Notes: generated from the letters alone by a model not told the origin. DNA of 64,000 nucleotides from Toxotes chatareus (GCA_016801885.1 CM028903.1:14586535-14650534); one strand, 5' to 3'. Shown: positions 1-12,641, counted from the stretch's first letter. Program-made: numbers and translations.

Positions 1-1654
1 TACCTGGCTATTCCCTGCTTTGTAACCATGGCGACGGCCATTCCTTTCAGCTGGTATCTTTCACCTCTTTTGAATCGGGAACAGTGGGGTTTTCTGGAGC
101 TGAATCTGTTAGGTAGCTGCTGTAGAATATACTAAGTGTATCTTCTGTTTTGTTGTTTTCATTCACTATGGCATCCGTCCACACTTGTACTGTCCTCTGT
201 TGCCATAGCAACACCTGATGTCTTGCTGCATTTTTGTCTCCCGCTCAGGCTGGAAGGGGGTGGGGGTGGGGTGGGGGATGGATGGAGGCGGTGGGGGTGA
301 AGAGATGCAGGTCATGGCGTTGGAGTTCCGCAGTACCAGCGGTACCAGCTGCGTTTACATGGAAAATAAGTGTTTTGGAAACAAAGTGTGTGTTGCGAAG
401 GCTGTGTATTGGTGCTGCATTATGCCTCTCTGTTTTCCTCTCCCTCTGTCCATCCTTCTCTCTCTGTCTATTTCCCCATCCCTCAAACTTCTTGCTGACC
501 TCATCCCTCAGTCAGTTTCGGGAGCCCTTCCTCCCCAGGCAGAGGCCACGTTAGTTCAACGACAGATTGCACAACATGCAGTGGTCTGGGCACAAATGCA
601 TATATGCATATACACTCAAATGCAAAGGCAAGCAGGTTAAGCACACATACACACACATACACAAATTCCTTTTTGAATGTCTTTAGAGCTACCAATTTTT
701 TTCCCCCCGTCAGCATCTCTTTATTTAGCCATGGTTTCCACTTTTGACACTTTAATGTGTATGACACTGACAAACAGGGCTGAGCAGAGAAAAAGATGTG
801 GACCTGACAGGGCAGAAATAGCTGACTGAGGTTAAACATGGTCAAAAGAAGCCACTGTCAGTTTATCTTCATTTGTTTCTGTGGCTCAATATCCATCTCC
901 GTGTATTTGTTTGCATGTCTGTCTGTCTCTTTGTCTGTCTGAGGTTGCTTTATAGCCACAGCTATGTTGTTGAGACTGTGGCATCAGGAAATCACAAGCA
1001 GACTGGCACAAAATTCCCATGGTTCCTCAACTGGTTGAGTTTTTTGTTTTTTCTGGCAGCCAGCACACATTTGCCTCTTGTGAACAAATGGCTGGTGGCT
1101 CACTGGTGTGGCTCTTTGTATTTGATGAATGGGCATGATCTGCTTCCGGAAGTTATAATTTTTCTAGGTTTGCATTTGACAGAGAGTTTTATCCTTTTCA
1201 TTGATCAAAATGGAACTGTCTCAGCTGCATAATTTAGTATTTTGTTCTTTAGCTTTCATTTGTGTTTCATACAGAACACTTCCATAGATGAGGCCTTGCT
1301 TTCCTTTTCCTGTAAAGTCTTGATTTTTTTTGCATGGTTCAGATCTGTCTTTGCTAGATTAGACCTAAGGCTGGAATTATGGCACTGCAACGGTGCACAT
1401 AAACATCTCTGCATGTCCACACAGTGTGTTATGGTTAACCATAGGTTACAGAGCCTCTCTCACATCTCCCAACTCTCAGCAACGTGTCATGTGGACCTGA
1501 GTGTTAAACAAGCTGATTATTTGATCTAGTAAGAAAAAAAAAACATGAATGTTAAGCTCAAAATCCATCCACATGTTAAAGGAACAAGCCACGAGGGTGT
1601 CTCAGAGCAACCCCTGTTCACATTCGTACTAAGTGTAGCAAGTTCCAAAATTTT
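1..1654. other. Non-coding sequence, probably pid1 intron 1 or 5' flank
   Basis: No exon, RNA gene or clear mobile element is recognised here. A G-rich stretch lies near 255-295, and pyrimidine-rich runs lie near 425-520 and 915-940. The short open frames are low-complexity translations without recognisable domains. The assignment to intron 1 is an inference: the next recognised exon at 8313 is an internal pid1 exon, so its first exon must lie upstream. Confidence 0.5.
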
Positions 1655-1965
1655 AGTCCAATAATCGATTATGTCAATTAACAGACAATAAATTAGAAAC
1701 CAATTTGATATATCATAGTTTGAGTCAAGCAGAAATATTGAACATCTTATGGTTCCAGCTTTCAGCTCTGAGAATTTGATGCTTTTCTTCACCATTCATA
1801 ATTATTAATTGAATATCTTTGAGTTTTGTCACATTGGTTGGATAAAATAAGTAACTGGAAAATGTCATCTTGGGCTCTGTGAGATTCTAGTAGTATAGGA
1901 GTATTTTTCACTTTATCCAGACTGATATTTAAACAAGTAATGAGCTCATTAATTGTCAGCTAAAG
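1655..1965 (+). repeat. Fish-wide interspersed short repeat, copy 1
   Basis: The text runs from an ATCGATTA motif through 'ttccagctttcagctctgag', a 'gatgcttttctt' block, 'gaatatctttgagttttg', a 'ttggataaaataagtaactg' block and 'tcttgggctctgtgag'. This order matches a short interspersed repeat I know to be common in percomorph genomes. The same block order is seen at 12030-12212 (same strand) and in reverse complement at 59575-59780. It encodes no protein. Boundaries are approximate and the class (SINE or non-autonomous DNA element) is uncertain. Confidence 0.6.
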
Positions 1966-4900
1966 GCTTAGTTATTGGTACAAAAAAATAATCTGATCAG
2001 TGTTGTTAAAATAACCTACTAGATGCGGCGTGAATGAAACGAAGATGTAGCATCCACATGCAATTTTAAAAAGTTCTTGATTGACTATAAGACTTACCAA
2101 AACCAGTTAATGCTGTCTGAGATTGTCTGGTTTGGATGAATGAATAGACAGAAGACAGACTGAGAAAGTTTAGACTCCCCAGACCATGAGTTTGACAGCG
2201 GACCATGTCTTTTGTCATTAGCAGGTCTTTTTCACATGCCTTGAATCTGTGTAGACAATTTAAGATGTTATGGTGGGTTCATTGTTTACGTCAAACAGTT
2301 GTTGATGTTTTTACTGCCAGACGGAGATTGCCACCCCCAGGCTCTGAGGTTTGGGTACTTTAATACCCGCTTCCTCCTGCAGAAGTAACCCACCAGTCAT
2401 AACATCCGATCATTGACCTTCTCCCGCCTACACGCCCCAGTGCTCCAATCACGGTTGAGAAAAACAGGTTTTCTCTACATAGGGACCTCCCACAGTCCTC
2501 TCAGGGTTGAGCCCATTCAGACATATTTCCTCTCATAAACTCTGCCAGGATCAGAGGGGGAAGCTGTAAACACATGGAGGGACAGCTTAGAAAGTTACAC
2601 TGCCCAGTCCTTTACCATGCAGCGAACTGGAGGGGTGCATCCTCCATCTGGCTTTAGGAAGTAATTGCCACCACATGCTGGGTGGACCTCCTCCTGCCCT
2701 ACCTGTAGACCATAGTGTGTATTCCTTCTGTATGGTTACAGAAGGAAGGATATGTTTGTGTGTACAACTGGGGTCTGAGGTACAAACAAGGGTAGGATAG
2801 AGCTGGTTGCCAGTAGAAAATGACTCAAGGTTTGTTAGGCCTCAAAGTAAAGTCATGGTTTAGAAAGACATGTTTTGTTGGTTAAACTCTGCTCTGTTTT
2901 GAGGAGCAAATACATGCACAGTTCGACATGTAACTCTAGCTCCTGTGCTGTTTACTCATTGGCAAATGGCACATTTGAAGGAAGGAACCATTTTACCCTC
3001 ACCCATTGACAAAATATTTCTGTGTGGGACGTGGTGATGTCGGTTTAATGTCTGTTGTTTTCTAAGAAAAAATATTTTGGTACTGCTTTAAAGGTACCCG
3101 GGGAGTTTTGGACCAGAAAAGCAGTTGGGCAATGTTTTTATAATTTTGTCCCCATGTGGTTAGTGTCTCATGCACACACTCACGGATGCATGAGATAATA
3201 CACATTCCTGCCAATGGTTTCCCAGTATCCTGCTGAGCAACAGGTGGGAATAACAGGCCAAGAAATGTAGGAATACACCACCAAAAGGCAGGGAAGAAGA
3301 AGACTGCTAGCAAGCAAATGATCGATGTAAACAACACAGGTTCCAAAATATTTAAAAAAAGATGTGGCTTTTCAGATGTTTCCTGAGGAAGGAAATGCAT
3401 TCAGCATGTTTGTTAGGCCTCAAGCATACACACAATTCATTTTGGGGAGTAATACTATATGTAAACAGGACTCTGCGTACAAGAAAACTCCACAGGACAC
3501 CTTTATGTTTTGTCAGCTAATTTAGGAGGATCAGTGTGCAGTTCAACGTAAGATTCCTGATGCTTTTACTACTTCAGTTGTATGTCTCTCTCCATAGTGG
3601 CCTTGTCCCACTTTATCACTGAGACAAGCAGTGAGATGCATGAGTCATGAGGGGCAACACTGATTGCAGTTATCACCCTGAGACTGACACGCCAGGGTTG
3701 TGACAGTGATACAGAATTTAATCTATGTACCAAATATTTGTTCCTACCACAAAACAGTTGTATTTATGAACCTAGTGACTATTTATTGATTCCCTACAGT
3801 TTTATGGCGATATTCTAAAGCCAAATATCACAGTTCTAGGCCTTTTCTGTTGCTCATGTAAATGCACACTGAAATGATTCTGATCCTGGACCATGTGTGG
3901 CTCTACACTTGAATGTTAGGCTGGTGATTCTCCTTTGAAAATGAAAAGACGAGATGCAGAACAGATGACCAGATAACAGTCATGTCCTACTGTCATGCTC
4001 TGTGCCAGCACCAGACAGACGTACAACATCTGGTACAGAGTTCTACACACTCTCTCATCAAGTGTGTCTGGGCTGGTGTGTGCAGATGTGTCTCAGACAA
4101 GCTAATGTTGTTGACAAACTGTTTTGGTCTTGAGGTCTGTGTTACGCTCCCAACCATACCTTATATCACTGACCACGTTTTGAGTTTTTGGGATGAACCA
4201 GTAGCCATTTGTGTATCCAAGGGCTGTATTTTTTCAGATTGTCATGCTTTTTAGACACAGAACATCTACCCTTTTCCTTCTGCTGGCTTCTTAACATCAT
4301 TTCCAGCTGTTTTCTGCAGTGTTGTCGTGATCACATCCCTACAACCCCTATTTTGTGTGTCTCAGTGGGTGTGGCAGAGGTCTGTTTTTACCCTGTTGAG
4401 CGGTGTCTTACCATGAGATTGACCTGAGAACCTCTTTCCTGTAAGAATGCTCCCTCAGGGCCAAAAGTTTAACTTACCATCTGTGATCTGTTAAGCTCAT
4501 CACTGCAGGAGGCAAACTGCACAAGACACTCTCCAAAGCCCGTCTGCTTGATTTCTCATGGACGTGATTGTTCAAGTATTTTTCCTGGATTTGCATACTT
4601 CTAAATGCACAATTCACAGTTATTTGCTCTTGGAGGCTCTTTGAGAAATTAGCATGCGTACTTGTTCTGATGACACTTGTGATTTCCGGCAGTAATCAGC
4701 CACATACTTGGAGAGCAGTCATTCAGAATTAGCTGGTAACACTGGGTCTGTGCGGCGCTAAGATCCAGATTTGACCTTGGTCGTCCGCCTTAAATATCTT
4801 AAATATAAGTAGTTCCCTCAGAAAAAGAAGTTAGGCCTATGTCAAATATTGTGGGATGTAGTTTATTAGTACTGATTTTAGGCAAATACACATTAAATGG

Positions 4901-6119
4901 GCCTCGAGAGCCATAAAATATAAATAGCTGAAATATTGTAAAAGTCACACTGTTTGAGTTTTGGCAGTGTTAGGTCCGGTTCCTTTTTATTGTAATTTCT
5001 TTGCACTATAAATATAAATTAATCACATGGGCACAGTCAGCAGTGAGTCAGTGTGGATGCTTTAAGCATAAGCATGGATTTTTTTTTTCGTCAATCACTG
5101 GTCATAATAAATCATTCAACCTTTAAATGTGCATGCACTTTATAGAATATTATATATTTTTTCATAAATAATGGAAATCTACAAGCTAGGAATGAATGCG
5201 TACATTGCTGACATGTTTTATACTATGTAGCCCAGCCTCTGCAGTATGCCTTATCACTGTGACTGTAGAGTGAAAACCAAATAGTGTTTCTCTTTCTGCT
5301 TTAAAATTGGCTTAGTCACATCTCAGTAGTTGTTTCGAATGCTCCAATCAATACAATCAAACTGGAGATCAGAGGTCATGTACGTAATTCACAAACGTAT
5401 AAAATGCAGATCAGCACTGACGAGGAATTGTTGGGCACCTTTCAGAGACATGCCACAATGAAACTATGAAAGTCATCCAAGGATGTTGGTGGCTTTACCC
5501 CATGTGCACCCTAAGTGCACAGGGGGTAGTGTTGAGGACCTAAAGCCAATCAGTGTCTTGGGTGTCACTTATAAATTCTGGAAGAGTTGTGAAATTTTTA
5601 AGGACCCTACCATTGCATGTTTGATATGTGCGGACTTTGGCAACCCCTCCAGATCCCTCAGTGGCTTTTGTCAGTTGTTGCAAAGATGAACCTGCTACCA
5701 CTAAACTCATGAGTTATAGCTAAATTAATGGCCAAATAGCTGATTAGTAGTCTGACATCAAAATTCACTTGAGTGTGCCAATCAGATAAATAGTTGACAT
5801 AGAGGTTTTCGTACATATGGAGATCAGACCCCTTAAAACAAGGCTGTTTTTCATAATCCTTAAGAGGACCATTACTTAGAGATTATAGGTTTTCTTGTGA
5901 CAGCAGCCATTGTTTAGCATTTAGATCTTAAGTGTAGACAGGACCTTTGTCTTGTAACCAGCTTTAAACCAGTCTAACCCACAGTGGCCTGACGGAGGAG
6001 ACAGAAAACCTGCTTGGATCCAAGTTCTGGTCCGAAATAGAATCAATAACAGCAGTAACTTGATGAGGACACAGTTGGGAATTGAGAAATAAAAAAAACA
6101 TTAAAATTCAGAGAAAATA
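1966..6119. other. Non-coding sequence, probably intron 1 of pid1
   Basis: No exon or recognisable mobile element was found. The 2330-2700 part is less AT-rich than its surroundings, with several CCCC/CTCC runs, and might be conserved, but nothing more can be said by eye. The 4800-5340 part is AT-rich. Open frames here are short and have no recognisable motifs. Confidence 0.45.
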
Positions 6120-6460
6120 TTATGAATAGAATTCCAGCTTTACTCCACAAGCGGCCCTCAGCTCAGGCTTTTTGCTCCTGGTGGGGGGCGGAGGAGTTGG
6201 GGAGCCCACCACAGCCCCCCCACCACTCTCCGTACTGGGGCCAACCACAGGAATGTGAGCCGCTGTCAGGAAGCTGTAAAGTGCTGACGCGGAGGTCAGC
6301 GAGCGTTTACACACATGTGGCTTTACTTTCACAACTTCATCTAGCGTTTTCTCCTTTTCTCCTTCATCTGCTCCGTGTTTCTTTTCTCGCCTTATCTTTG
6401 TCTTTGCTCCCCTCCACCTCTTTATTATTCTTTTCTCCACATGAAGGTCCGTTACGGTGA
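6120..6460 (+). promoter_or_regulatory. Candidate alternative promoter / non-coding first exon of pid1
   Basis: This block is richer in G+C and CpG than its surroundings (for example 'gctgacgcggaggtcagcgag' near 6282). It then turns pyrimidine-rich and ends in 'gttacg|gtgagtatg' near 6456, a near-consensus splice donor. Spliced to the 8313 exon, the frame entering CAC-TTT-CAG has a TGA just upstream (6441) and no start codon between. Translation would then begin at the in-frame ATG inside the next exon (8325). That would give a pid1 protein lacking the first-exon peptide. No TATA box or initiator was identified. The evidence is composition plus one donor motif, so this is weak. Confidence 0.22.
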
Positions 6461-8312
6461 GTATGCCTACCTAGGATCCCAGTGGTCTTGTTTCTGCTCC
6501 TACAGGTTGCACTGTAGGGCACAGAGTCATAGTATCAGGCCTGGTAGTTGAGTGGCACTAAATTGGACTTTGGTGTCATTTGTACATACATTATTTCTGA
6601 ACATTTTATCAACGCTTGCCGACTCCCAAATTTTATTTGCTTTAAGCCAACGATGATAACATTTTCAAGAGCAACTCACGGTATTATGATTAACAGGATA
6701 ATGGTAATATAATGTAGTAAAAATACTATTATTTTCCAGACAAATGACAGGTATTTGGAAGGAAATGTTTGGAAATACATTAGAATAGCATATGTAGAAT
6801 TGAATATGTGTAATATATGCACCTAACATTTGATGTAGTGGTGCTGGTGGAATTTAGAAACTGGACACCAAACCTGTTTCTTGAAATTGATTGAGGATGG
6901 TCTACTTGGCTTTACCAAACCAACAGAACAGTGAAGACTGATGATAGCCTGTGTTGGCAGGATTGAATGTTTTCATCGCCTGAAAATGTGGACCATCTGT
7001 TGCGTAAAAAATGGACATTGTGCAGGTCCAACATGGAACGCAATTTTGAAGCACCAAAGAGAAAAGGGAAAATGTGAATGGGAGCATTTGTAAAAGTAAC
7101 AGGAACACACATAATCACAAGGATTCTTTTTTGTGTATTATGCTATATTACAGCAGATCTTTACAACAGTATTGTGTGAAAAAACATCTTTTCTTCCTTC
7201 CTCAGCTGTAATGAAATAGCCATGATTTTGAGATATATTTAGTTTGTTGCCTCCAAGATGAACAGGTCCAGGGAGTGTAGACGTGGTTCAGGACCACTGT
7301 GATCTTCTGGCTCATTATTGCTGTAGAGGGGGTGCCAGTGTGATCTGTCTCTGCCCCTTTTCTGTTGCTGGTTCTTAACCACTCTAGCAGCATGACAGAG
7401 AAGCTGCAAAGAAACATGCGAGTAACAAATAGCAATAGTAGTAGATTCAAAACACCTGCAGGTGCAGAGGACCTCTCAAATGTTGTACAAGAATTGCTTC
7501 TTCAGGATTAAGCTGATAGATTGCCAGAGCTAGACAACGTTAAATAACAGAGGTTAGACTGCAGACACCCAGCCCCACAGACGTGCCATAGGGCGGCCTT
7601 TTCTGCCTTAGTTACGAAAGTCCTGATCTCATTAGCTGCTCAGTTTTGTCTTTGACTGTTTCGAGGAAGTCCAGAAATTCCACAGGGTGGAAAGCACAGG
7701 GGACAGATTGGCCATGTGGCTCTGCTTCGCTTCAGGAAACACTGGCCGTGGACTGTAGTATGAGAGCAGGCAGCTCTCTACTCTTGTTTTGACGGAGGCA
7801 GCGAAAGGCAGGGCTCCCGTCTTCTGCCCCTCACATTCCACTTTCTGCAGAATAAACCTCTTGCACCATCTCACTTTCAGTCTTCAACTCCAGTTTTCCA
7901 GTTGTGTATGTGTATGTGTGTGTGTGTTTGTGGATAAAATTGGAATACACGTGCCTTAAATTTCGCACTGCTTTCTTTTTGATATGCATTAAACAGTAGC
8001 TTGAAAAATAATATCATGATGCCTTTTGTCAGAATTTTAACACTTTGAGCCTCATTAAAGTTTGATGTAGCACCAAGTAGCGTTTTTCTTTATTTCCTGC
8101 TGTAGTAGGCTATAAATCTTATCGTATATTTCTGGACTTACACTTTATTATGCTGTTGACAATGACAAAAACACTAAAAATCCTGTGTTGTCAGGATTGC
8201 AATTTTTTGAGCTCCCAGCAGTGTTGACAAGGAAACTACAAATGTATGCACTTGTCTGGTACTGATTGTAAGTTTGCCTAAAGCATAATGTGCTTCTCTC
8301 TTTCTCCATCAG
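6461..8312. other. pid1: Non-coding sequence upstream of pid1 coding exon
   Basis: This interval ends in the splice acceptor of the pid1 exon: a T/C-rich tract 'tgcttctctctttctccatcag' abuts position 8313. A short TG run lies near 7906-7928. No other exon, RNA gene or transposon is recognised. If the 6120-6460 candidate is real, this is its intron; otherwise it is the distal end of a longer intron 1. Confidence 0.55.
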
Positions 8313-8459
8313 CACTTTCAGACCATGCTGAAGACCAAGTTAAATGTGCTGACGCTGAGGAAGGAACCGTTGCCCACGGTGATCTTTCATGAGCCTGAGG
8401 CCATTGAGCTGTGCTCCACCACACCGCTCACAAAGAACAGGACCCATGCTGGATACAAG
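8313..8459 (+). CDS. pid1: pid1 internal coding exon (N-terminal part of PID1/NYGGF4)
   Basis: This exon encodes 49 residues in phase 0. It begins HFQTMLK, runs through KLNVLTLRKEPLP and VIFHEPEAIELC, and ends ...THAGYK. It closely matches the conserved N-terminal segment of vertebrate PID1, in which this segment follows a short first-exon peptide. The acceptor is 'ctctttctccatcag|CACTTT' and the donor is 'TACAAG|gtagga'. The PTB domain starts at the last codons and continues into the exon at 24402. PID1 is a cytoplasmic adaptor that binds NPXY motifs of LRP-family receptors and modulates insulin signalling (family knowledge). The usual first coding exon is not found in the window. An in-frame ATG at 8325 could serve as an alternative start. 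Confidence 0.93.
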
Positions 8460-11400
8460 GTAGGATCACATGAGCCTAATAATCCCTAAATCCAACCATA
8501 ATAGCATTAATAGAATCATAATCCAACTGTTTTTCCTTTTCTTTTTGGACACACGAGTTAAATTTGTTTCCGTGTGCACCACCCCCAACGCTCTTTTTGA
8601 AGTTTTCTGCTTCTGAATCACATCTTTGAATAATCAATATTAAATGTGTGTATGTGGCCACACGTGTATGTGTGTGTGCTCTGGCATGGGTGTGTTTGTT
8701 TTCCTCCTCTCCCTGGCTCCGCTAAGTGTCAGATGTAGGGTTTGATCCAATGAGCTGCTGGACTCGCAGCCTATTCTCTCCTCTCTGTCCTCAAAACAGA
8801 AAAGAAACATGGCTACAGATTAAAATAGCAGCCACGCTCTGTTATTACACATAACACTTCCAACCAAGTAACTGAGTGCGTCTTTGTGTATTTGCCTGCC
8901 TTGTGCCACAGCATTGTAAGCATAACAAATAAAGTGAGATGACTGTGGGCACATGTGAGGTAGCTTCAAGCGGCTGTGTAGGTATGAGGATTTAGTTTTT
9001 GTATTTTAAATGTTGCGTTTGGTCACCCATGCTGTACCGTTTACAAGCATGTCGGATAAGGAGTTGAAGATTTTCCAACTTTACTAAAACAAACATTTCA
9101 TATCTGGCAATTGCCTTTAAAATGTGGAGTAAAAACGTAATTCCTTCTTGAACTTATTGCCAAGAAACACACACATGGAACACACAGGCTCCACGTTTGC
9201 TGTTGATATTTGTCTGTGTTTCTTGGATCCCTGTACAGAAGAGCTAATAGAAACACACAGAGACATATACTGTAGATATATATTTATGCATATATGTCTT
9301 GAAAAAAAAAAACATTCCAGAGGCAGCTAAGAGGCCAAAAGTGCTGAGTCCTCATCAGCACTTCCCAAAAGCTCCTGAAGTTCAAATGTGAACATGAAGT
9401 GAAAGTCTGGAAGACGGCTGTTACTGGCAGAGCAGAGAAGTTTGGTCTAGAGATACACACATGCAGACATGGCAAAAAAAACAGGTTAATCTGCAGGGTT
9501 TTCATTGGCTCATAAACAAGTAAAAGTGGCAAAAATTGCCCTGAACCCCCTTTTGGCCCACACTGAGCTTTGTTGTAGGAATTATAAAATCTTACATAAC
9601 AACATGACTCATAAAAGTGGAAATAAGGCCGAGGTATTCAAGAATTCATGGAGTAAGTTAAGATGATGAGAGGGTCTGTGATGAGAGCTGACATATATCT
9701 ATTTTGTTTAAAAAAAAAAACTTTCTTGATGATGTGACATTGTTAGCTGATGCATTATTTACTATAAATCCTTTTACCTGTTACACTGCTCTTCTTGCTG
9801 TTCTCCATGTATCTTAAAGACAGCTGTTATCCTGCCAGTTCCGATCCAGTCGAGCAAGACTTTATTCTCTTGTTAATGCCCAATTTCTTACAGTCCAGTT
9901 TCACTTCAAATTTTGGGTGTCCATGGAAACTGGTCAACATTCAGTGTCCTGACTGGAAATAAAACCAACAACCTTCCTCTTTATGATACTTCTCCATAAT
10001 ACAAACAAAGGTTGAAGATGACTGACTGCAGTGGACGTACAGATGTTAAGTGTTGGTACAGCAGCGTAACAGTTTGTGCTGAAAGTGAAATGGCAGCATC
10101 TTTAGCTTGAAGATGCTCCAGCCATCTGTGTTGTTACATGGGAGACCACAACAAGTTGCTCCAAATAACACGCACACTTACAAACCCATGATATTGCTCT
10201 TTTAGCTGCATTAGCTAACAGATATGGGTTGTTGTAGCAAGCTGATGTGGTTATTTATGATGACTGGGGGTTAGCTGGTCACTCCAAATTACATTTGATT
10301 GGATAAATGTGTGTATATTCCCCCAAATACAGGATGCATCATCAAACACTGTAGTGTCAAACAGGAGTTTAGTGACCTTTAAGTATTTGCCTATAAATAC
10401 TCTTATGTGTAATGTGACACAACACAGAAACACAAGAGCATGGATAATGTAGTTTGTGTTTCTCTGTGTCTTTAAGACTTTTTACTCCATACTAAACTCA
10501 GTGAGGTAATGTGTCACTGGTTTCTGACTCATCAGCATCCCAGGCTTCAGTGTGTCATACTTAATTGGCACTGGCAATGTTTTTTTTTTTTGGCATGTCA
10601 AACCTAAACTTAGACCTTGGAAAATGCTTTGATTGTCAGATAGCATTAAGAAGTGTCCAGATCTGACGAGATGTTTATCACTACTCTGCAGTGTAATGAT
10701 GCATAGTTTTTCTGTGGGAATCAGGGTAATAGTGACACACCGCAGCCTCTCGTATCATCCAACTGGCGATCGCTGCCGTGATAGGACATAAATATTGATA
10801 TATCGCCTAGGTGAGCGCTGCGCGTAGCTGGACTTGGTATCCCTCTCTGTCTAGTGTGAATACCAGCGTCCACTCGCTGCCTGCTTCTCTGTCTGTACCC
10901 GCTGATCTTTCCATCGCTGCCGAGAATGCCAAAGCCATGTTGCCATGGATACCACTACAGCTATTCTGCAGAATACCAAGCATGCAAAAAAAAATGTATT
11001 TCCCTCATCTGTCTGCAAACTCCTTATTTGCAAGTCTGTCTGCCTCTCCGCCTGCATCTGTTGGCCTGTGCATTGGCTTGTGTAACTTCCTGTCTGAGTC
11101 ACTACCTGCCTGTCTGCATATCTGTCTGCCCACCTGCTTCAGCACCTCTGCTTCCACTGTCAGACCTCAAAGAGACATTATGTTCTTTTCAAGGGAGAAA
11201 ACCAAGGAAACAATGATCTTTTTTGCGATCCCTGCCCTCCTTCCTGCTTGGCTTTTACATGCTACAATACAATATGATACAATTTATTATCCTCATGGAC
11301 TGTTTTATATTCCCTCTCTTTCATTTCCCACCCTTCTCTCCTTCACTCCGCTCTCTCTCTCTCCACCCCTCCCCCAGGTGTGCTCTCCCAGTTTACAGCC

Positions 11401-12029
11401 AGGCAGGGAGGCTGGCAGAGGGCTGCTGTGCCCCTGCCAAAGCTAACAGCTAGCAAGGATGAAAGGCCACCTCTCATTGCCCTGCCTGGCCTGCTGCTGT
11501 CAAAGCAGTCCACTTCACATCCATTGAGAAAACGAGTTCAATGCACTTTGCAGCCATGCCAGATCCACAGTCATACTCCACAACAATGGTGAAATTTCTT
11601 TGGAGGCCGCTCAAAATACATCTCTGCTCCCTACTCATGACTTTGTTGTGTTTGAATTTAATCTGTTCCCTATTTTCAAAGAGCGAAAAAGAGAGTTATC
11701 AAGACATTCTTCCTAAGGAATATGCAGTTTGGTTAGAGTTGGTATTCACCTTTAACTCTCTGTGTTTTCTCTCTGAGTTTTCAGGCCAGAACACAGTCAG
11801 TTTAGGCTTTATAAAGGTGTACTTTTCCATTCTGCCCCTTGGCTATGCTTGTATGACTTGCTTATGGTAAATGTGCACACAAGTATGTGGTTCAGGTCTG
11901 CCTTTCATTTGTAACAGCCCAGTGGTGAGACAGTGTGTAGACTGTAGAAGTGTTACTGTGGATGCAGAGTGAAAACTCCTCCACCAAAGTGCTGCTAAAA
12001 GATCACATTTATGTTGAAGTTGTTAATAC
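8460..12029. other. pid1: pid1 intron, 5' part
   Basis: This is intronic by position, between the two pid1 exons. It contains mixed TG-rich stretches near 8650-8690 and 9270-9310, and a T run at 10580. A CpG-dense patch at about 10740-10930, with roughly nine CpGs in the first 90 bases, is unusual for intronic DNA and is treated separately as a finding. From 11030 to 11160 it holds degenerate CTG/TCTG-rich sequence, which explains the Cys/Leu-rich open frames there. No exon is recognised. Confidence 0.6.
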
Positions 12030-12212
12030 TGGAGCTGCAACAATGATTGATTGAATGACAACAATTAGCTGGTCAACAATATTTGGAATATTTATTGCTC
12101 TCTAATCAATCTTTTTCATTCTTTAAGCAAATATGCCAAGTATTTTCTAGTTCCAGCTTCTCAGTTGTGAAAATTGGCTGCTTTTCTTTGTCTTATGTTG
12201 TGTGCTCTGAAT
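12030..12212 (+). repeat. Fish-wide interspersed short repeat, copy 2 (truncated)
   Basis: It carries the same ordered blocks as the repeat at 1655: 'gagctgcaacaatgattgatt', 'aagcaaatatgccaagtatt', 'ttccagcttctcagttgtga', then 'gctgcttttctttgtcttat'. The match stops at about 12212, exactly where the inverted-terminus element at 12213 begins. This suggests that one element inserted into, or truncated, the other. No coding potential. The family assignment is from recall plus the internal match to the copies at 1655 and 59575. Confidence 0.65.
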
Positions 12213-12641
12213 TCATTTTGGGAAATATGTATTTTCACTGTCATGCCCAGAATTAGATGAGAAGATTGTTACCACACTCATATCCTGTCTGGGAAATATA
12301 CGGCTGCACCCAGTTAGCTTAGCACAAACACTGGAAACGGGGGAAACAGCTAGCCTCGCTCTGGCCAAAGGTAACAAAATCTCCTGACAACACTGCTAAA
12401 TCTCAATAATTAGCACGTTATATTTTGTTTGTTTAATCTGTACAAAAACCAAAGTGTAGAAACGAGAAGTTAAGCTTTCTCAGGGCTTATTAACTACACT
12501 ATTTCTTGGGCGGGAGCAGTAACTTCTTTTATTATAAGCGAAGCTGGCTATGTTTAGCGTGCAGGTATGAGAGCGATCTTCTCATCTAACTCTCGGAAAG
12601 GAAATGAGTGTATTTCCCAAAATGTCAAACTGTTTATTTAA
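12213..12641 (+). mobile_element. MITE-like fish repeat with inverted terminal repeats, near full length
   Basis: The left end reads 'cattttgggaaatatgtatt' and, about 30 bases on, 'gaattagatgagaagat'. The right end reads 'atcttctcatctaactct' and ends 'tatttcccaaaatg' at 12624, followed by 'tcaaactgttta'. The ends are therefore inverted repeats of about 50 bp. The interior holds 'agttagcttagcac', 'ggaaacagctagcct' and 'ggccaaaggtaacaaaatct', familiar in a repeat found throughout percomorph genomes. Partial copies are at 16990-17255 and 30247-30350. It is non-coding and so depends on enzymes supplied elsewhere. The left terminus appears slightly truncated compared with the copy at 30247. Confidence 0.68.

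Noticed and set aside
218..640. 140-residue open frame at the window start
   Set aside because: Its translation is Gly-rich then Ser/Leu-rich from simple G and CT runs. It has no domain, no splice logic and no resemblance to a known protein.
6122..6460. Open frames on both strands over the CpG-richer block
   Set aside because: Both are compositional. The + frame would reach the donor in a phase that does not fit the pid1 exon at 8313, so no coding exon is called.
10811..11446. 211-residue open frame, longest in the window
   Set aside because: It is dominated by Ser/Leu/Cys/Pro from degenerate CTG/TCTG repeats, lies within the pid1 intron, and has no recognisable motif.
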